This document shows, in pieces, positions 7,757-15,289 of a stretch of 64,000 nt of DNA (positions are counted from its first letter, which is position 1; each line of letters opens with the position of its first letter). A model generated the notes under the pieces. That model was given only the letters and a program-made list of their open reading frames with translations, was not told the DNA's origin and made no database searches. This DNA comes from an uncultured bacterium (lineage in GTDB: Bacteria; Bacillota; Clostridia; Oscillospirales; Oscillospiraceae). The position numbers and the translations under genes are program-made. The DNA lies in assembly GCA_946548895.1 (NCBI GenBank), contig CAMNQF010000009.1, forward strand, positions 36,798-100,797, read 5' to 3'.

Positions 7757-8619
7757 AGGTCTGATTCCTCCATGATATGATAGACAGTGTCCTTGATGTA
7801 CCGCCCCGAGGTGACGGGGGCGGCCTTTCCCGGCAGGGACAGGGCCCAGACCACCCGCACCCCCAGGGTGGAGGCGGCGTCCATGTCCACCCCGCCGGGG
7901 CGGGAGGCCAGGTCGATGACCAGGGCCCGCTCCTTGAGGGCGGCCAGCTCCTCCACCCCCAGCACGGTGGACGGGACGGTGTTGTACACCAGGTCGTAGC
8001 TGCACAGCCAGTCGGAGAGGCGGTCCATTCCCTCGCTGTCCAGGCCCATGCTCTCGGCGGCGGCCCGCTGCTCATACCGCCGGGCGGCCACCCGCACCCG
8101 GGCTCCCAGCCCCCGCAGCCGGGGACCCAGCGCCCGCCCCAGGCGGCCAAAGCCGATGACCAGCACCCGGGCGTCGTGCAGGGTGATGGGCAGCTCCTCC
8201 ATGGCGATCTGAATCGCGCCCTCGGCGGTGGGGACCGCGTTCATCACCGCCAGCTCTTCCCGGGCGAAGTAGTCCCGGAGGACCAGCCCCCGGTTCCGGG
8301 CCATTTCCACCAGTTCTTCCCCCGCCATCCCGGCGCACACCAGCTGGCCAGGCCGCAGGGCGTCCAGCACCTCCGCCAGTCCATGCTCCGCCGCCGCCAG
8401 AGGCGCGTTCAGCAGTCCTCCCGGTCCCGCCGCCGGAAGCGGCAGAACCAGGCAGTCCGCCCGGTCCGCACCGGCCATGGACGGTTCGCACCGCATTCCC
8501 TCCCCCCGCTCCAGCGCAAAGGTATGTACGCTGTGGCCGTCGTCGGCCAGCAGGGCGGCCAGCGCCGCCTGCCGGGGGTCGCCCCCCGCCACCCAAATAT
8601 TTTTTGCCCGCAGTATCAT
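7753..8619 (-). CDS. dpaA: Dipicolinate synthase subunit A
   Basis: 288 residues, start ATG at 8619 chosen because AGGAGG lies at 8628-8633. The N-terminal domain holds a substrate-binding fold. The C-terminal half is a Rossmann domain with LVIGFGRLGRALGPRLRGLG (about residues 145-164), as in D-2-hydroxyacid dehydrogenases and SpoVFA. It is the NAD(P)-linked partner of DpaB in dipicolinate synthesis, normally switched on by SigK in the mother cell; I could not identify a clear SigK promoter by eye. It overlaps dpaB by 4 bp. The divergent neighbour is rubrerythrin. Confidence 0.9.
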   Translation of the reverse strand: MILRAKNIWVAGGDPRQAALAALLADDGHSVHTFALERGEGMRCEPSMAGADRADCLVLPLPAAGPGGLLNAPLAAAEHGLAEVLDALRPGQLVCAGMAGEELVEMARNRGLVLRDYFAREELAVMNAVPTAEGAIQIAMEELPITLHDARVLVIGFGRLGRALGPRLRGLGARVRVAARRYEQRAAAESMGLDSEGMDRLSDWLCSYDLVYNTVPSTVLGVEELAALKERALVIDLASRPGGVDMDAASTLGVRVVWALSLPGKAAPVTSGRYIKDTVYHIMEESDL

Positions 8620-8748
8620 GAAAAACGCCTCCTGTCCGTCATCCGTCATCATTCCAGTGTATTCCCTCCGCGCCGGGCAGGTGACAGCGCGCAAATTCTT
8701 TCCAAAACCGGGCATACTACCCCTACCAAATACATTGGAGGGATCACT

Positions 8749-9390
8749 ATGCAAAACGCCTATCAAAACTACCACAAGGGCAGCGTGGACTTCATGAAGA
8801 GCCGCACCCGGGAAAACCTGATGCGCTCCTTCGCCGGGGAGAGCCAGGCCCGCAACCGCTACACCATCGCCGCCTCCGCCGCCCGAAAGGAGCGGCTGGA
8901 GATCGCGGCCCGGGTCTTTGAGTTCACCGCCGACCAGGAAAAGGCCCACGCCAAGGTGTTCTACGACCTGCTGCTGCCCTCCGCGGGGCAGAACATCGCC
9001 ATTGACGGCAACTACCCCATCGACCTGTCCGACAAGACCCTGGACCTGCTGAAGGCGGCGCAGCACAACGAATACCAGGAGTTTGAGCACGACTACGCCC
9101 AGTTCGCCAAAACCGCCCACGAGGAGGGCTTCGACCTCATCGGCGGGCAGTTTGAGCTCATCGCCCAGGTCGAAAAGACCCACGGGGACCGCTTTGGAAT
9201 GCTGGCCGGCCTGCTGGAGCAGGGGAACCTGTTTTCCGAAAAGGAGGAAACCCTGTGGATGTGCCTCAACTGCGGGGAAATCATCCGCTCCACCATCGCG
9301 CCCCAGGTCTGCCCCGTCTGCCGCCACGGCCAGGACTACTTCGTCCGGCTGGACTGGGCCCCTTATACCGCTGGGCGCTTCACCTCCTAG
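8749..9390 (+). CDS. rbr: Rubrerythrin
   Basis: 213 residues from ATG 8749, with TTGGAGGG 8 nt upstream. The N-terminal ferritin-like four-helix domain has the diiron ligands in MRSFAGESQARNRY, FTADQEKAHAKVF and the second set in the NEYQEFEHDYAQF and QVEKTHGDRF helices. The C-terminal rubredoxin-like domain has CLNCG and CPVCRHGQDYF near the end. Rubrerythrin is a cytosolic NADH-peroxidase component that removes hydrogen peroxide in anaerobes. It stands alone with its own terminator. The open frame continues far upstream in the same phase, but that stretch is antisense to dpaA and is not protein-like. Confidence 0.95.
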   Translation: MQNAYQNYHKGSVDFMKSRTRENLMRSFAGESQARNRYTIAASAARKERLEIAARVFEFTADQEKAHAKVFYDLLLPSAGQNIAIDGNYPIDLSDKTLDLLKAAQHNEYQEFEHDYAQFAKTAHEEGFDLIGGQFELIAQVEKTHGDRFGMLAGLLEQGNLFSEKEETLWMCLNCGEIIRSTIAPQVCPVCRHGQDYFVRLDWAPYTAGRFTS

Positions 9391-9415
9391 ACCGACCCTG
9401 CGGGGCCTGTCCGCG

Positions 9416-9457
9416 AAAAATCCCCGGACCCACCGTGATGGGTCCGGGGATTTTTTT
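9416..9457. terminator. Bidirectional terminator
   Basis: 12-bp perfect stem (9421-9432 with 9439-9450), 6-nt loop, T7 following on the plus strand and A5 preceding (T5 on the minus strand). It separates the convergent rubrerythrin and Na/Pi symporter genes. Confidence 0.9.
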
Positions 9458-9469
9458 CACCGCCACACG

Positions 9470-11248
9470 TTACTTTTGCGGCCCGTTTTCCAGGGTGGCG
9501 GGGGCGCTCAGGTACTTGTCCTGGTAGAAAGCCAGCCACCGGCGGAACTCCGGCTGGTCGCCCTGGCGCACGTCCCGGGCGTAGCCGTGGAACTGAATGT
9601 CGGCGTACCGCAGCTCCAGCACCGCCAGGGCCACGTTGGAGCAGTGGGCGGCCACGCGCTCGAAGTTGTTAATCAGGTCGTTGAGGATGAAGCCCATCTC
9701 CAGCGTGCACGCGCCTGTCTGAAGCCGCCGGATGTGCCGCAGCTTCATCTGCTCCAGCATGGTGCTGATGACCTCTTCCAGGGGCTCCACCTGCTGGGCC
9801 AGCTTGATGTCCGCCCGGTCCAGCGCCTGCTGGGCCAGGGATACGATCTCCTTCACCGCGGCGGCGGCCCGGGTCATGTCCTCCAGGCCGTCCGGGGAAA
9901 AGGCTACCCCTTTGCTCTCCATCTCCCGGGCCAGCTCCGCCAGGTTTACCGCGTGGTCGGAGATGCGCTCCAGGTCGGTGAGGCAATGGAGATAATGGGA
10001 GCTGATGAGGGTTTCCCGCTCGTTGAGCCCCCGGCTGTTCAGGTGGAAGAGATAGTTGCCCAGCTTGTCCTCGTAGCGGTCCACCACGTTCTCCCGGCCC
10101 AGGATCTTCTCATACTTCTCCCCGCTGAACCGGGTGAACAGCTCCACGGAGCGGTTCAGGTTCTTCACGGCGGCGGCGGCCATCCGCTCCACGGTGCGGC
10201 CGCTCTGTTCCAGGGCCAGGGGCGGGTAGTCCAGAAAGCGCTCGTCCAGCAGGTTCTCCTGAAACTCCTCCTCGTCCTCGGAGCGGTCCTCCTTGATGGT
10301 CAGTACCGCCAGCCGCATCAGCGCTTCCGTGAAGGGCAGCTGCACCAGGGTGGCCCCTACCTTAAACACGGTGTTGAACACGGCGATGCCGAAGGCGGAG
10401 GCGGGCAGGGCCATGAACTCCATGGGGAGGAAGGCGTGGAGAATGTAGAAGGGGATCATGAACAGGGCGGAGCCCACAATGTTGAAATACAGGTAAATGA
10501 CGGCGGTGCGCTTGCCGTTGGGGTTGGCCCCGATGGCGGACAGCAGCACCGGCACGCACGCGCCGATGCACATACCCAGCACCATAGGGATGGCCACCTC
10601 ATAGCTGATGGCCCCGGTGATGGACAGGGCCTGCAAAATGCCGATGGAGGCGGAAGAGGACTGGATCACCGCCGTCACCAGCAGGCCGATGACCAGGGAT
10701 ACCGCCGGGTTGGAGGCGGCGGAGATGAACTGCAAAAACGCCTCGTTGGACTTCAGCGGGTCCATGGCGGAGCTCATGGTTTGCATCCCGCTCATGAGGA
10801 CGGAGAAAGCCAGCAGGATCAAGCCCACATTCTTCTGCCCCTGCTTACGGCAGAAGAAGTAGAGGATGATGCCGATGAAGGCGATGAATGCGAACACAGT
10901 GGCGGAGGAGAAACCTCCCTCCCCCTCCACGCCGGCCAGGGTGAGCACCCAGCCCGTGGCGGTGGTGCCGATGTTGGCGCCCATGATGATGCCCACGGCG
11001 TTGGACAGCTGCATGATGCCCGAGTTGACGAAGCCCACCACCATGACGGTGGTAGCGGAGGAGGACTGGATCACCGCCGTCACCAGCGCGCCCAGCAGCA
11101 CTCCCTTGATGGGGCTGGAGGTCAGCTTGCCCAGCACGGTTTCCAGCTTGCTGCCGGCCACCTTTTTTAAGCCGTCCCCCAGCAGGGTCATGCCGAACAG
11201 GAAAAAAGCCAGGCCGCCCAGCAGCGAAATGATGTCCGCAATACCCAT
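9470..11248 (-). CDS. Na+/phosphate symporter with PhoU-like C-terminal domain
   Basis: 592 residues from ATG 11248 (AAGGAA nearby; upstream in-frame residues look non-coding). The first 310 residues hold two inverted Na/Pi-cotransporter repeats, each with the signature QSSSA (TAVIQSSSATTVMVVGFV and TAVIQSSSASIGI). From about residue 340 a helical PhoU-like domain follows (EQSGRTVERMAAAAVKNLNRS, ISDHAVNLAELA). This NptA/YjbB-type architecture imports or exports phosphate with sodium; the PhoU part probably gates it. It is a single-gene transcript with an extended -10 promoter. The phosphate substrate is inferred from the family. Confidence 0.88.
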   Translation of the reverse strand: MGIADIISLLGGLAFFLFGMTLLGDGLKKVAGSKLETVLGKLTSSPIKGVLLGALVTAVIQSSSATTVMVVGFVNSGIMQLSNAVGIIMGANIGTTATGWVLTLAGVEGEGGFSSATVFAFIAFIGIILYFFCRKQGQKNVGLILLAFSVLMSGMQTMSSAMDPLKSNEAFLQFISAASNPAVSLVIGLLVTAVIQSSSASIGILQALSITGAISYEVAIPMVLGMCIGACVPVLLSAIGANPNGKRTAVIYLYFNIVGSALFMIPFYILHAFLPMEFMALPASAFGIAVFNTVFKVGATLVQLPFTEALMRLAVLTIKEDRSEDEEEFQENLLDERFLDYPPLALEQSGRTVERMAAAAVKNLNRSVELFTRFSGEKYEKILGRENVVDRYEDKLGNYLFHLNSRGLNERETLISSHYLHCLTDLERISDHAVNLAELAREMESKGVAFSPDGLEDMTRAAAAVKEIVSLAQQALDRADIKLAQQVEPLEEVISTMLEQMKLRHIRRLQTGACTLEMGFILNDLINNFERVAAHCSNVALAVLELRYADIQFHGYARDVRQGDQPEFRRWLAFYQDKYLSAPATLENGPQK

Positions 11249-11318
11249 GCGATCAATTCCTTCCCGCGGGCCCAGCGCCCGCTCTCTGGCAGACTGTGAT
11301 ACACATACGAACGCATCA

Positions 11319-11324
11319 ATTATA
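11319..11324 (-). promoter_or_regulatory. Extended -10 promoter of the Na/Pi symporter gene
   Basis: TGATATAAT on the minus strand: a consensus TATAAT at 11319-11324 with the TGn extension and no good -35. It lies 70 bp before the start codon. Confidence 0.55.
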
Positions 11325-11414
11325 TCATATCTTTGGCGGGATTTCCCGCATTTTTTCAATTTCTCTATGTTGTCGAATTTTGGCCGCGGGATGGTCAGTT
11401 TTTTGACAAAACAG

Positions 11415-11449
11415 AAAAAGCGGCGGACAGGTTCACTCCTGTCCGCCGC
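11415..11449 (-). terminator. Terminator of the xpaC-telA-TPM gene group
   Basis: 11-bp stem (11420-11430 with 11439-11449), 8-nt loop, followed on the minus strand by TTTTT. It sits immediately after the Gly-rich protein gene. Confidence 0.85.
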
Positions 11450-11462
11450 ATATCAGCGCTTT

Positions 11463-11984
11463 CTACCGCCGTCCGCCGCCGCGCCCGCCCCCAAAGGAGC
11501 CGCCGCCGGGGCGCCCTCCGCCGCCGGAGGAGCGCCCTCCTCCAAAGGACCCGCCGGACCGCCCGCCGCCAAAGGACCGCCCGCCGCCAAAAGATCCGCC
11601 GGGCCGTGGGCCGGGACTGGGCCGCCCGCCGCCGCCAAAGGAACGCCCGCCGCCAAAAGATCCACCGGGCCGTGGGCCGGGATTGGGCCGCCCGCCGCCG
11701 CCGGAGGGCCGCCCGCCGCCGAAGGAGCCCCCCGGGCGGGGGCCGGAGCCCGGACGGGGACCCGCGCCGGGGCGGGGCCCGGGGCCCGGGCCAGGACCGA
11801 AGCCGGCCCCCCTGGGGGGCCTTGGGGGCCTGGGGGGGCGGGGCCGGAAGATATAGAAGGGCCGGTAGACGTAAGTTGGGCCGTACCACCCGCTGCGGTA
11901 CCGCCGCCGGTGGGAGCCCTCCATGGCCAGCAGCAGGATCACCGCCAGCACAAGGATGATAATCAGGTCGCTGAAGCCGTCCAT
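11463..11984 (-). CDS. Small membrane protein with Gly/Arg/Pro-rich tail
   Basis: 173 residues from ATG 11984 (GGAGG 7 nt upstream). One N-terminal membrane helix (LIIILVLAVILLLAM, about residues 7-21) is followed by a basic and aromatic stretch. Then come over 110 residues made almost only of Gly, Arg, Pro, Ser and Phe, with repeats of GPRPGGSFGGGR and RPSGGGGRP. Such GGGRSxGGG tails usually end TPM-domain proteins. Here the tail is on its own gene, 21 bp downstream of the TPM gene, as if one protein had been split in two. No enzyme motif is visible. A role with the TPM protein at the membrane is inference. Confidence 0.7.
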   Translation of the reverse strand: MDGFSDLIIILVLAVILLLAMEGSHRRRYRSGWYGPTYVYRPFYIFRPRPPRPPRPPRGAGFGPGPGPGPRPGAGPRPGSGPRPGGSFGGGRPSGGGGRPNPGPRPGGSFGGGRSFGGGGRPSPGPRPGGSFGGGRSFGGGRSGGSFGGGRSSGGGGRPGGGSFGGGRGGGRR

Positions 11985-12005
11985 CAAGCCGCCTCCTTTC
12001 CCGGA

Positions 12006-12638
12006 TCAGCCGTAATAATCCGCATACCAGACTTCCAGCGCTTCGGTGAGCGCCAGCACGGCGTCGTCGTACATCCCCCGGGCAAAAAAGTCCTCCATGT
12101 AGCCGTAGGTGTAGTCGTCGCAATCCTCGCCGCTGAACTGCCTGGACACACGCTCGCCGGTGTACATCCAATAATTATCGCCGCTGATGTCCAGCACCAC
12201 CAGCATATCGTCGCCGCCCAATCCCATATCGGCAAACAGCGTTGTCACATAGGTGTACGGGTCATTCCCGCCGTAATTGCAGAGGGCCACGCCGACAACG
12301 GCGTTATAACGCTTCCACAGCCGCTCATTGCGCTGGTCCAGCACCCGTACCGTCTGGCTGGACAGCACCCCGGCGTCGTCCCACACATAGGAGCCGGCGG
12401 CAGCGGGCGGGATGGTTTCGGAAGGATAGTCGGGTCTGGACGCCGGGTTGTTGACCGGGGCCCTGGCGTAGCCGATGCCGATGGCGGCAAAGACCATCAG
12501 CACCGTGAGCCCCCAGGCCACGCCTTGCTTTTTGAACACGCCGGTTCCCCGCTTGCCCACAACGGCCAATATGATTGCCGCCAGGGCCACCGGGATAATC
12601 AGCAGTAAAAACGTTTTGATTGGAAATGTAGGCACCAT
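12006..12638 (-). CDS. TPM-domain membrane protein
   Basis: 210 residues, ATG 12638 with AAAGGA upstream. Two N-terminal membrane helices (about 8-25 and 40-57) precede a TPM_phosphatase-type domain: YVWDDAGVLSSQTVRVLDQ (about 85-103), VVGVALCNYGG, then DDMLVVLDISGDNYWMYTGE. The TPM fold is named after TLP18.3/Psb32/MOLO-1 and has unclear, possibly phosphatase, activity; in bacteria it is usually membrane-tethered and followed by a Gly-rich tail. That tail is encoded by the next gene. The gene follows telA after about 190 bp and may share its transcript. Confidence 0.75.
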   Translation of the reverse strand: MVPTFPIKTFLLLIIPVALAAIILAVVGKRGTGVFKKQGVAWGLTVLMVFAAIGIGYARAPVNNPASRPDYPSETIPPAAAGSYVWDDAGVLSSQTVRVLDQRNERLWKRYNAVVGVALCNYGGNDPYTYVTTLFADMGLGGDDMLVVLDISGDNYWMYTGERVSRQFSGEDCDDYTYGYMEDFFARGMYDDAVLALTEALEVWYADYYG

Positions 12639-12831
12639 ATGAAATCCTTTCTACCGCGGCGTGATTGCGCTCGGATTGGGCGCATAGCCGGGGTGCGGCG
12701 TTGTCACGCTCGCTTTGGGCGCACTCGCGCCCCGGCTTCTCTCCGACTCGGGCAAAACGCCGCCCGCCTTGCGGGCTTCCCCGTCTTGCCCTCGCTCCGA
12801 TCCATCCGAGGCGGTGCGCCTAAGCTCGCGC

Positions 12832-14055
12832 TCATCCCCGCAGCTCCAGCAGCTTCTGCTTCAGCTCGCCCTCGATGCGGCCCAGCTCCAGCTCGGCCTC
12901 CTTGCGTTTCTGGGCCCCGTCCTTCTGGATCTGCATCACCTCGTCCAGGGTGGAGATCAGCTGCTGGTTGGTGTGCTGGAGGGTCTCGATGTCCACCACG
13001 GACCGCTCCGCCTCCTTGGCCGTCTCGATGGTGCCCATCTTGAGCATCTCCGCGTTCTTCTTCAGCAGCTCGTTGGTCATGTTGGTGACGGCGGACTGGG
13101 CGGCGGTGGCCTGGCGGGAGTGCTCCAGCCCCAGGGCCAGCACCATCTGGCTCTTCCACAGGGGGATGGTGTTCACCAGGGAGGACTGGATCTTCTCCAG
13201 CATCAGCGCGTCGTTGTTCTGGATCATCCGGGTCTGGGGGCCCATCTGGATGGAGATCATCCGGGTGAGCTCCAGGTCGTGGAGCTTCTTCTCGAAGCGG
13301 TTGCACAGGTTGGCGTAGTCGTTGTACTTCTGGGCGTCCTCCTGGGCGCCGGACTCCGCCGCCTTTTTGCGCATCTCCTCCAAGGTCTCGTTCCGGGCCT
13401 TCATCAGCGCCTTCTTGCCCGCCAGGATATACATGGTGAGCTCCTTATAGTACTTGGTGTTCAGCTCATACATCTGGTCCAGCATGGCGATGTCCTTCAT
13501 CAGGGTGACCTGGTGGCCCTCCAGGATGGAGGCGATCTTGTCCACGTTGACCTCCGCCTTGTCATAACTGGCCTTGAGGGCCATGGCCTCGTTCTTCTTC
13601 TTCTGGAAGAAGCCGAAAATGCCGCTCTTCTCCTCCTGGCCGAAGGTTTTGAGCTCCACCACCAGGGAGGACAGGGCCTCGCCCACCTGGCCCAGGTCCT
13701 TGGTGCGCACGTTGTTCAGGGCGTTCTCCGAGAAGCCGGCGATGTTTTTCTGGGCCGCCGCGCCGTACTGGAGCACCTGGGTGGAGTCGGTGATGTCGAT
13801 CTTCTGGGCGAAGTCGTTGACCACCTTGCGCTCCGCCTCGGTGAGCTGGCTCTCGTCCAGCTGGATGGCCTGGGCGTCCCGGGCGGCCTGGACGGCGGCG
13901 GCGTCGTCCGGGGTGATGGCGTTGTCCAGGGTCAGGGTCGGGGCCTCCGGGGCCTTGGGCACGGCGGCCTCCGCCTCCTTGGCGGCCGCCGCGGCGGCGG
14001 CGGAGCCGGTGGGGTCCAGGGTCAGTTCAGGCATCATGTTCAGCTCGTCACTCAT
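12832..14055 (-). CDS. telA: Toxic anion resistance protein of the TelA/KlaA family
   Basis: 407 residues, ATG 14055 with GGAGGAG 9-10 nt upstream. After a low-complexity Ala/Pro-rich head (1-60) the protein is almost wholly helical, with long coiled-coil segments. It has the TelA core LSSLVVELKTFGQEEKSG, the segment KNEAMALKASYDKAEVNVDKI and IQMGPQTRMIQNNDALMLEKIQ. TelA proteins are linked with tellurite and envelope stress resistance, mechanism unknown, probably cytosolic scaffolds. The ATG overlaps the stop of the small membrane protein gene (ATGA), and an XpaC-like gene precedes that; the xpaC-telA pairing is classical in Firmicutes. Confidence 0.88.
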   Translation of the reverse strand: MSDELNMMPELTLDPTGSAAAAAAAKEAEAAVPKAPEAPTLTLDNAITPDDAAAVQAARDAQAIQLDESQLTEAERKVVNDFAQKIDITDSTQVLQYGAAAQKNIAGFSENALNNVRTKDLGQVGEALSSLVVELKTFGQEEKSGIFGFFQKKKNEAMALKASYDKAEVNVDKIASILEGHQVTLMKDIAMLDQMYELNTKYYKELTMYILAGKKALMKARNETLEEMRKKAAESGAQEDAQKYNDYANLCNRFEKKLHDLELTRMISIQMGPQTRMIQNNDALMLEKIQSSLVNTIPLWKSQMVLALGLEHSRQATAAQSAVTNMTNELLKKNAEMLKMGTIETAKEAERSVVDIETLQHTNQQLISTLDEVMQIQKDGAQKRKEAELELGRIEGELKQKLLELRG

Positions 14056-14360
14056 GGGGTATTCTCCTCCGAATCTTTATTTTTCCGGTTCGAGGGAACC
14101 GGGTCGTCGTCGAACAGCTGGGGATTGCCGGAAAACCGGGGCGGGGTTTGAAAGGGGTCCCTCCTGGTCTCCCCCGGGGTCCTGCGGTATGCCTTCCAAA
14201 AGTTGGACGCGGTGAGCGCGCTCAACACCAGCAGCAGAAGCAGCAGCAGGTTGAACTCAGCCAGCCGCCGCACAAACGCCACCGCCATGGATGCGGCGGC
14301 CAGGGTCCACACGATGGCCAGCACCCGGTAGCCCTGTTTGGTGATCTTTTTTTCCCTCAT
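14052..14360 (-). CDS. Small two-helix membrane protein between xpaC-like and telA
   Basis: 102 residues. A basic N-terminus (MREKKITKQGYR), two hydrophobic segments (about 13-30 and 37-53, the second nearly all Leu/Val), then a charged, Pro-rich cytosolic tail. I do not recognise a named family. It overlaps telA by 4 bp and begins 9 bp after the XpaC-like gene, so all three are co-translated; a membrane anchor for the TelA/XpaC pair is a reasonable guess. No signal peptidase site is seen. Confidence 0.7.
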   Translation of the reverse strand: MREKKITKQGYRVLAIVWTLAAASMAVAFVRRLAEFNLLLLLLLVLSALTASNFWKAYRRTPGETRRDPFQTPPRFSGNPQLFDDDPVPSNRKNKDSEENTP

Positions 14361-14369
14361 AGGCCCGCC

Positions 14370-15071
14370 TCACTGCCCGCCCAGGGTCATGCCGCCGAAG
14401 CCTTCCTGGGCCAGCATCTGCTCCATCACCTTGATCTCCGCGGAGATGTCCATGGCCTCCTCGCCATACAGGTCGTCCAGCTGGCGGCTGAAGGCGGCGC
14501 AGATGGTTTCCAGCATCTCCTCAATCTTCCCCTTGGCGCCGTCGATGTTGGTCCCGGACGCCCCGGTGGAGTCCATCCGGTCGTAGGCGTTGAGCAGCTT
14601 CAGGGTGGTGGGCAGGTAGTAGTTCATGAATTTGCGGATCTGGGGCAGCTTGGCGGGGCTGGCGGCCACGGTGTCGATGATTTTCCCCGTGGTGTCCTCC
14701 AGGCGGCTGATCTGGTCGGAGATCCCGGGGTCCTCAATGGAGTCGTTCAGCCGCCGCATCTCCCCCACCGCCCGGTCCCGCTCCGCCAGCAGCGCGTCGA
14801 TTTCGGGGTTGCCGGTGGACTTGGGCTTCTCCTCTTCCCTGGGGGCGGGCCGGGGTTCCGGCTCCGGCCCGGGGGCGGCCTGGGCGGGCTCCGCCGTCTC
14901 GTACCCCCGGTCGGGGAAGAGCATCTTGCCCCCGTAGTAGGCAATCAGGGAGGCCAGTGCCGCCATAATATAGTGGCTGGGCCGGTACAGGGGCAGAAAC
15001 AGCGCCCACAGCAGCCACGTCCCTCCGACAAAATAGACGGGCAGCACGCTGCGTTTTTTCATGTAGGCCAC
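14370..15071 (-). CDS. xpaC: XpaC-like protein (5-bromo-4-chloroindolyl phosphate hydrolysis family)
   Basis: 233 residues. The GTG at 15071 is preferred because AAAGGGGGG lies 9 nt before it; the ATG three codons later is the alternative. Two N-terminal membrane helices (LPVYFVGGTWLLWALFLPLY and IMAALASLIAYYGGKML) are followed by a Pro/Glu-rich linker. A helical XpaC domain follows, with EIDALLAERDRAVGEMRRLN, KLPQIRKFMNYYLPTTLKLL and LDDLYGEEAMDISAEIKVM. The family name comes from an old indicator-hydrolysis phenotype and says little about function; it pairs with TelA in many Firmicutes. It is the first gene of the cluster with a clear promoter. Confidence 0.82.
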   Translation of the reverse strand: MAYMKKRSVLPVYFVGGTWLLWALFLPLYRPSHYIMAALASLIAYYGGKMLFPDRGYETAEPAQAAPGPEPEPRPAPREEEKPKSTGNPEIDALLAERDRAVGEMRRLNDSIEDPGISDQISRLEDTTGKIIDTVAASPAKLPQIRKFMNYYLPTTLKLLNAYDRMDSTGASGTNIDGAKGKIEEMLETICAAFSRQLDDLYGEEAMDISAEIKVMEQMLAQEGFGGMTLGGQ

Positions 15072-15104
15072 CGCCCTCGCCCCCCTTTCAACAATCTGAC
15101 CTCT

Positions 15105-15134
15105 ATTTTACTCCCCGGACAAGCCCCCTGTCAA
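15105..15134 (-). promoter_or_regulatory. Promoter of the xpaC-telA cluster
   Basis: TTGACA (15129-15134), 18-bp spacer, TAAAAT (15105-15110) on the minus strand, about 35 bp before the GTG start. It is divergent from the threonine deaminase promoter 20 bp away. Confidence 0.7.
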
Positions 15135-15153
15135 GAAGAAGGGGGGCGGACGG

Positions 15154-15182
15154 TTGACTTTAACAATTTCTTCATGTAAAAT
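15154..15182 (+). promoter_or_regulatory. Promoter of the threonine deaminase gene
   Basis: TTGACT (15154-15159), 17-bp spacer, TAAAAT (15177-15182). It leaves a leader of about 100 nt that contains a long perfect palindrome. Confidence 0.75.
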
Positions 15183-15214
15183 AAGGTGCCATTTCAAAAT
15201 GCCGCCGGACTTAC

Positions 15215-15252
15215 TTTCACATTTCCGCCCCGGCCGGGGCGGAAATGTGAAA
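15215..15252 (+). promoter_or_regulatory. 38-bp perfect palindrome in the threonine deaminase leader
   Basis: Arms of 19 bp (15215-15233 and 15234-15252) are exact reverse complements with no spacer, so the RNA would form a strong hairpin about 40 nt before the start codon. A-tract follows on the plus strand instead of T, so it is not a standard terminator. A protein operator or an RNA-stability or translation element is possible. Confidence 0.6.
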
Positions 15253-15289
15253 AAAACGGCACTTCAAAAGACAAGGGAGTCCTCTACAG

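Noticed and set aside
7777..8748. Upstream extension of the rubrerythrin frame by over 300 codons
   Set aside because: Antisense to dpaA; rubrerythrin has its own ribosome site and ATG at 8749 and normal length from there.
12639..12831. Possible gene or leader between telA and the TPM gene
   Set aside because: GC-rich sequence with short imperfect stems only; no start plus ribosome site and no conserved RNA motif seen.
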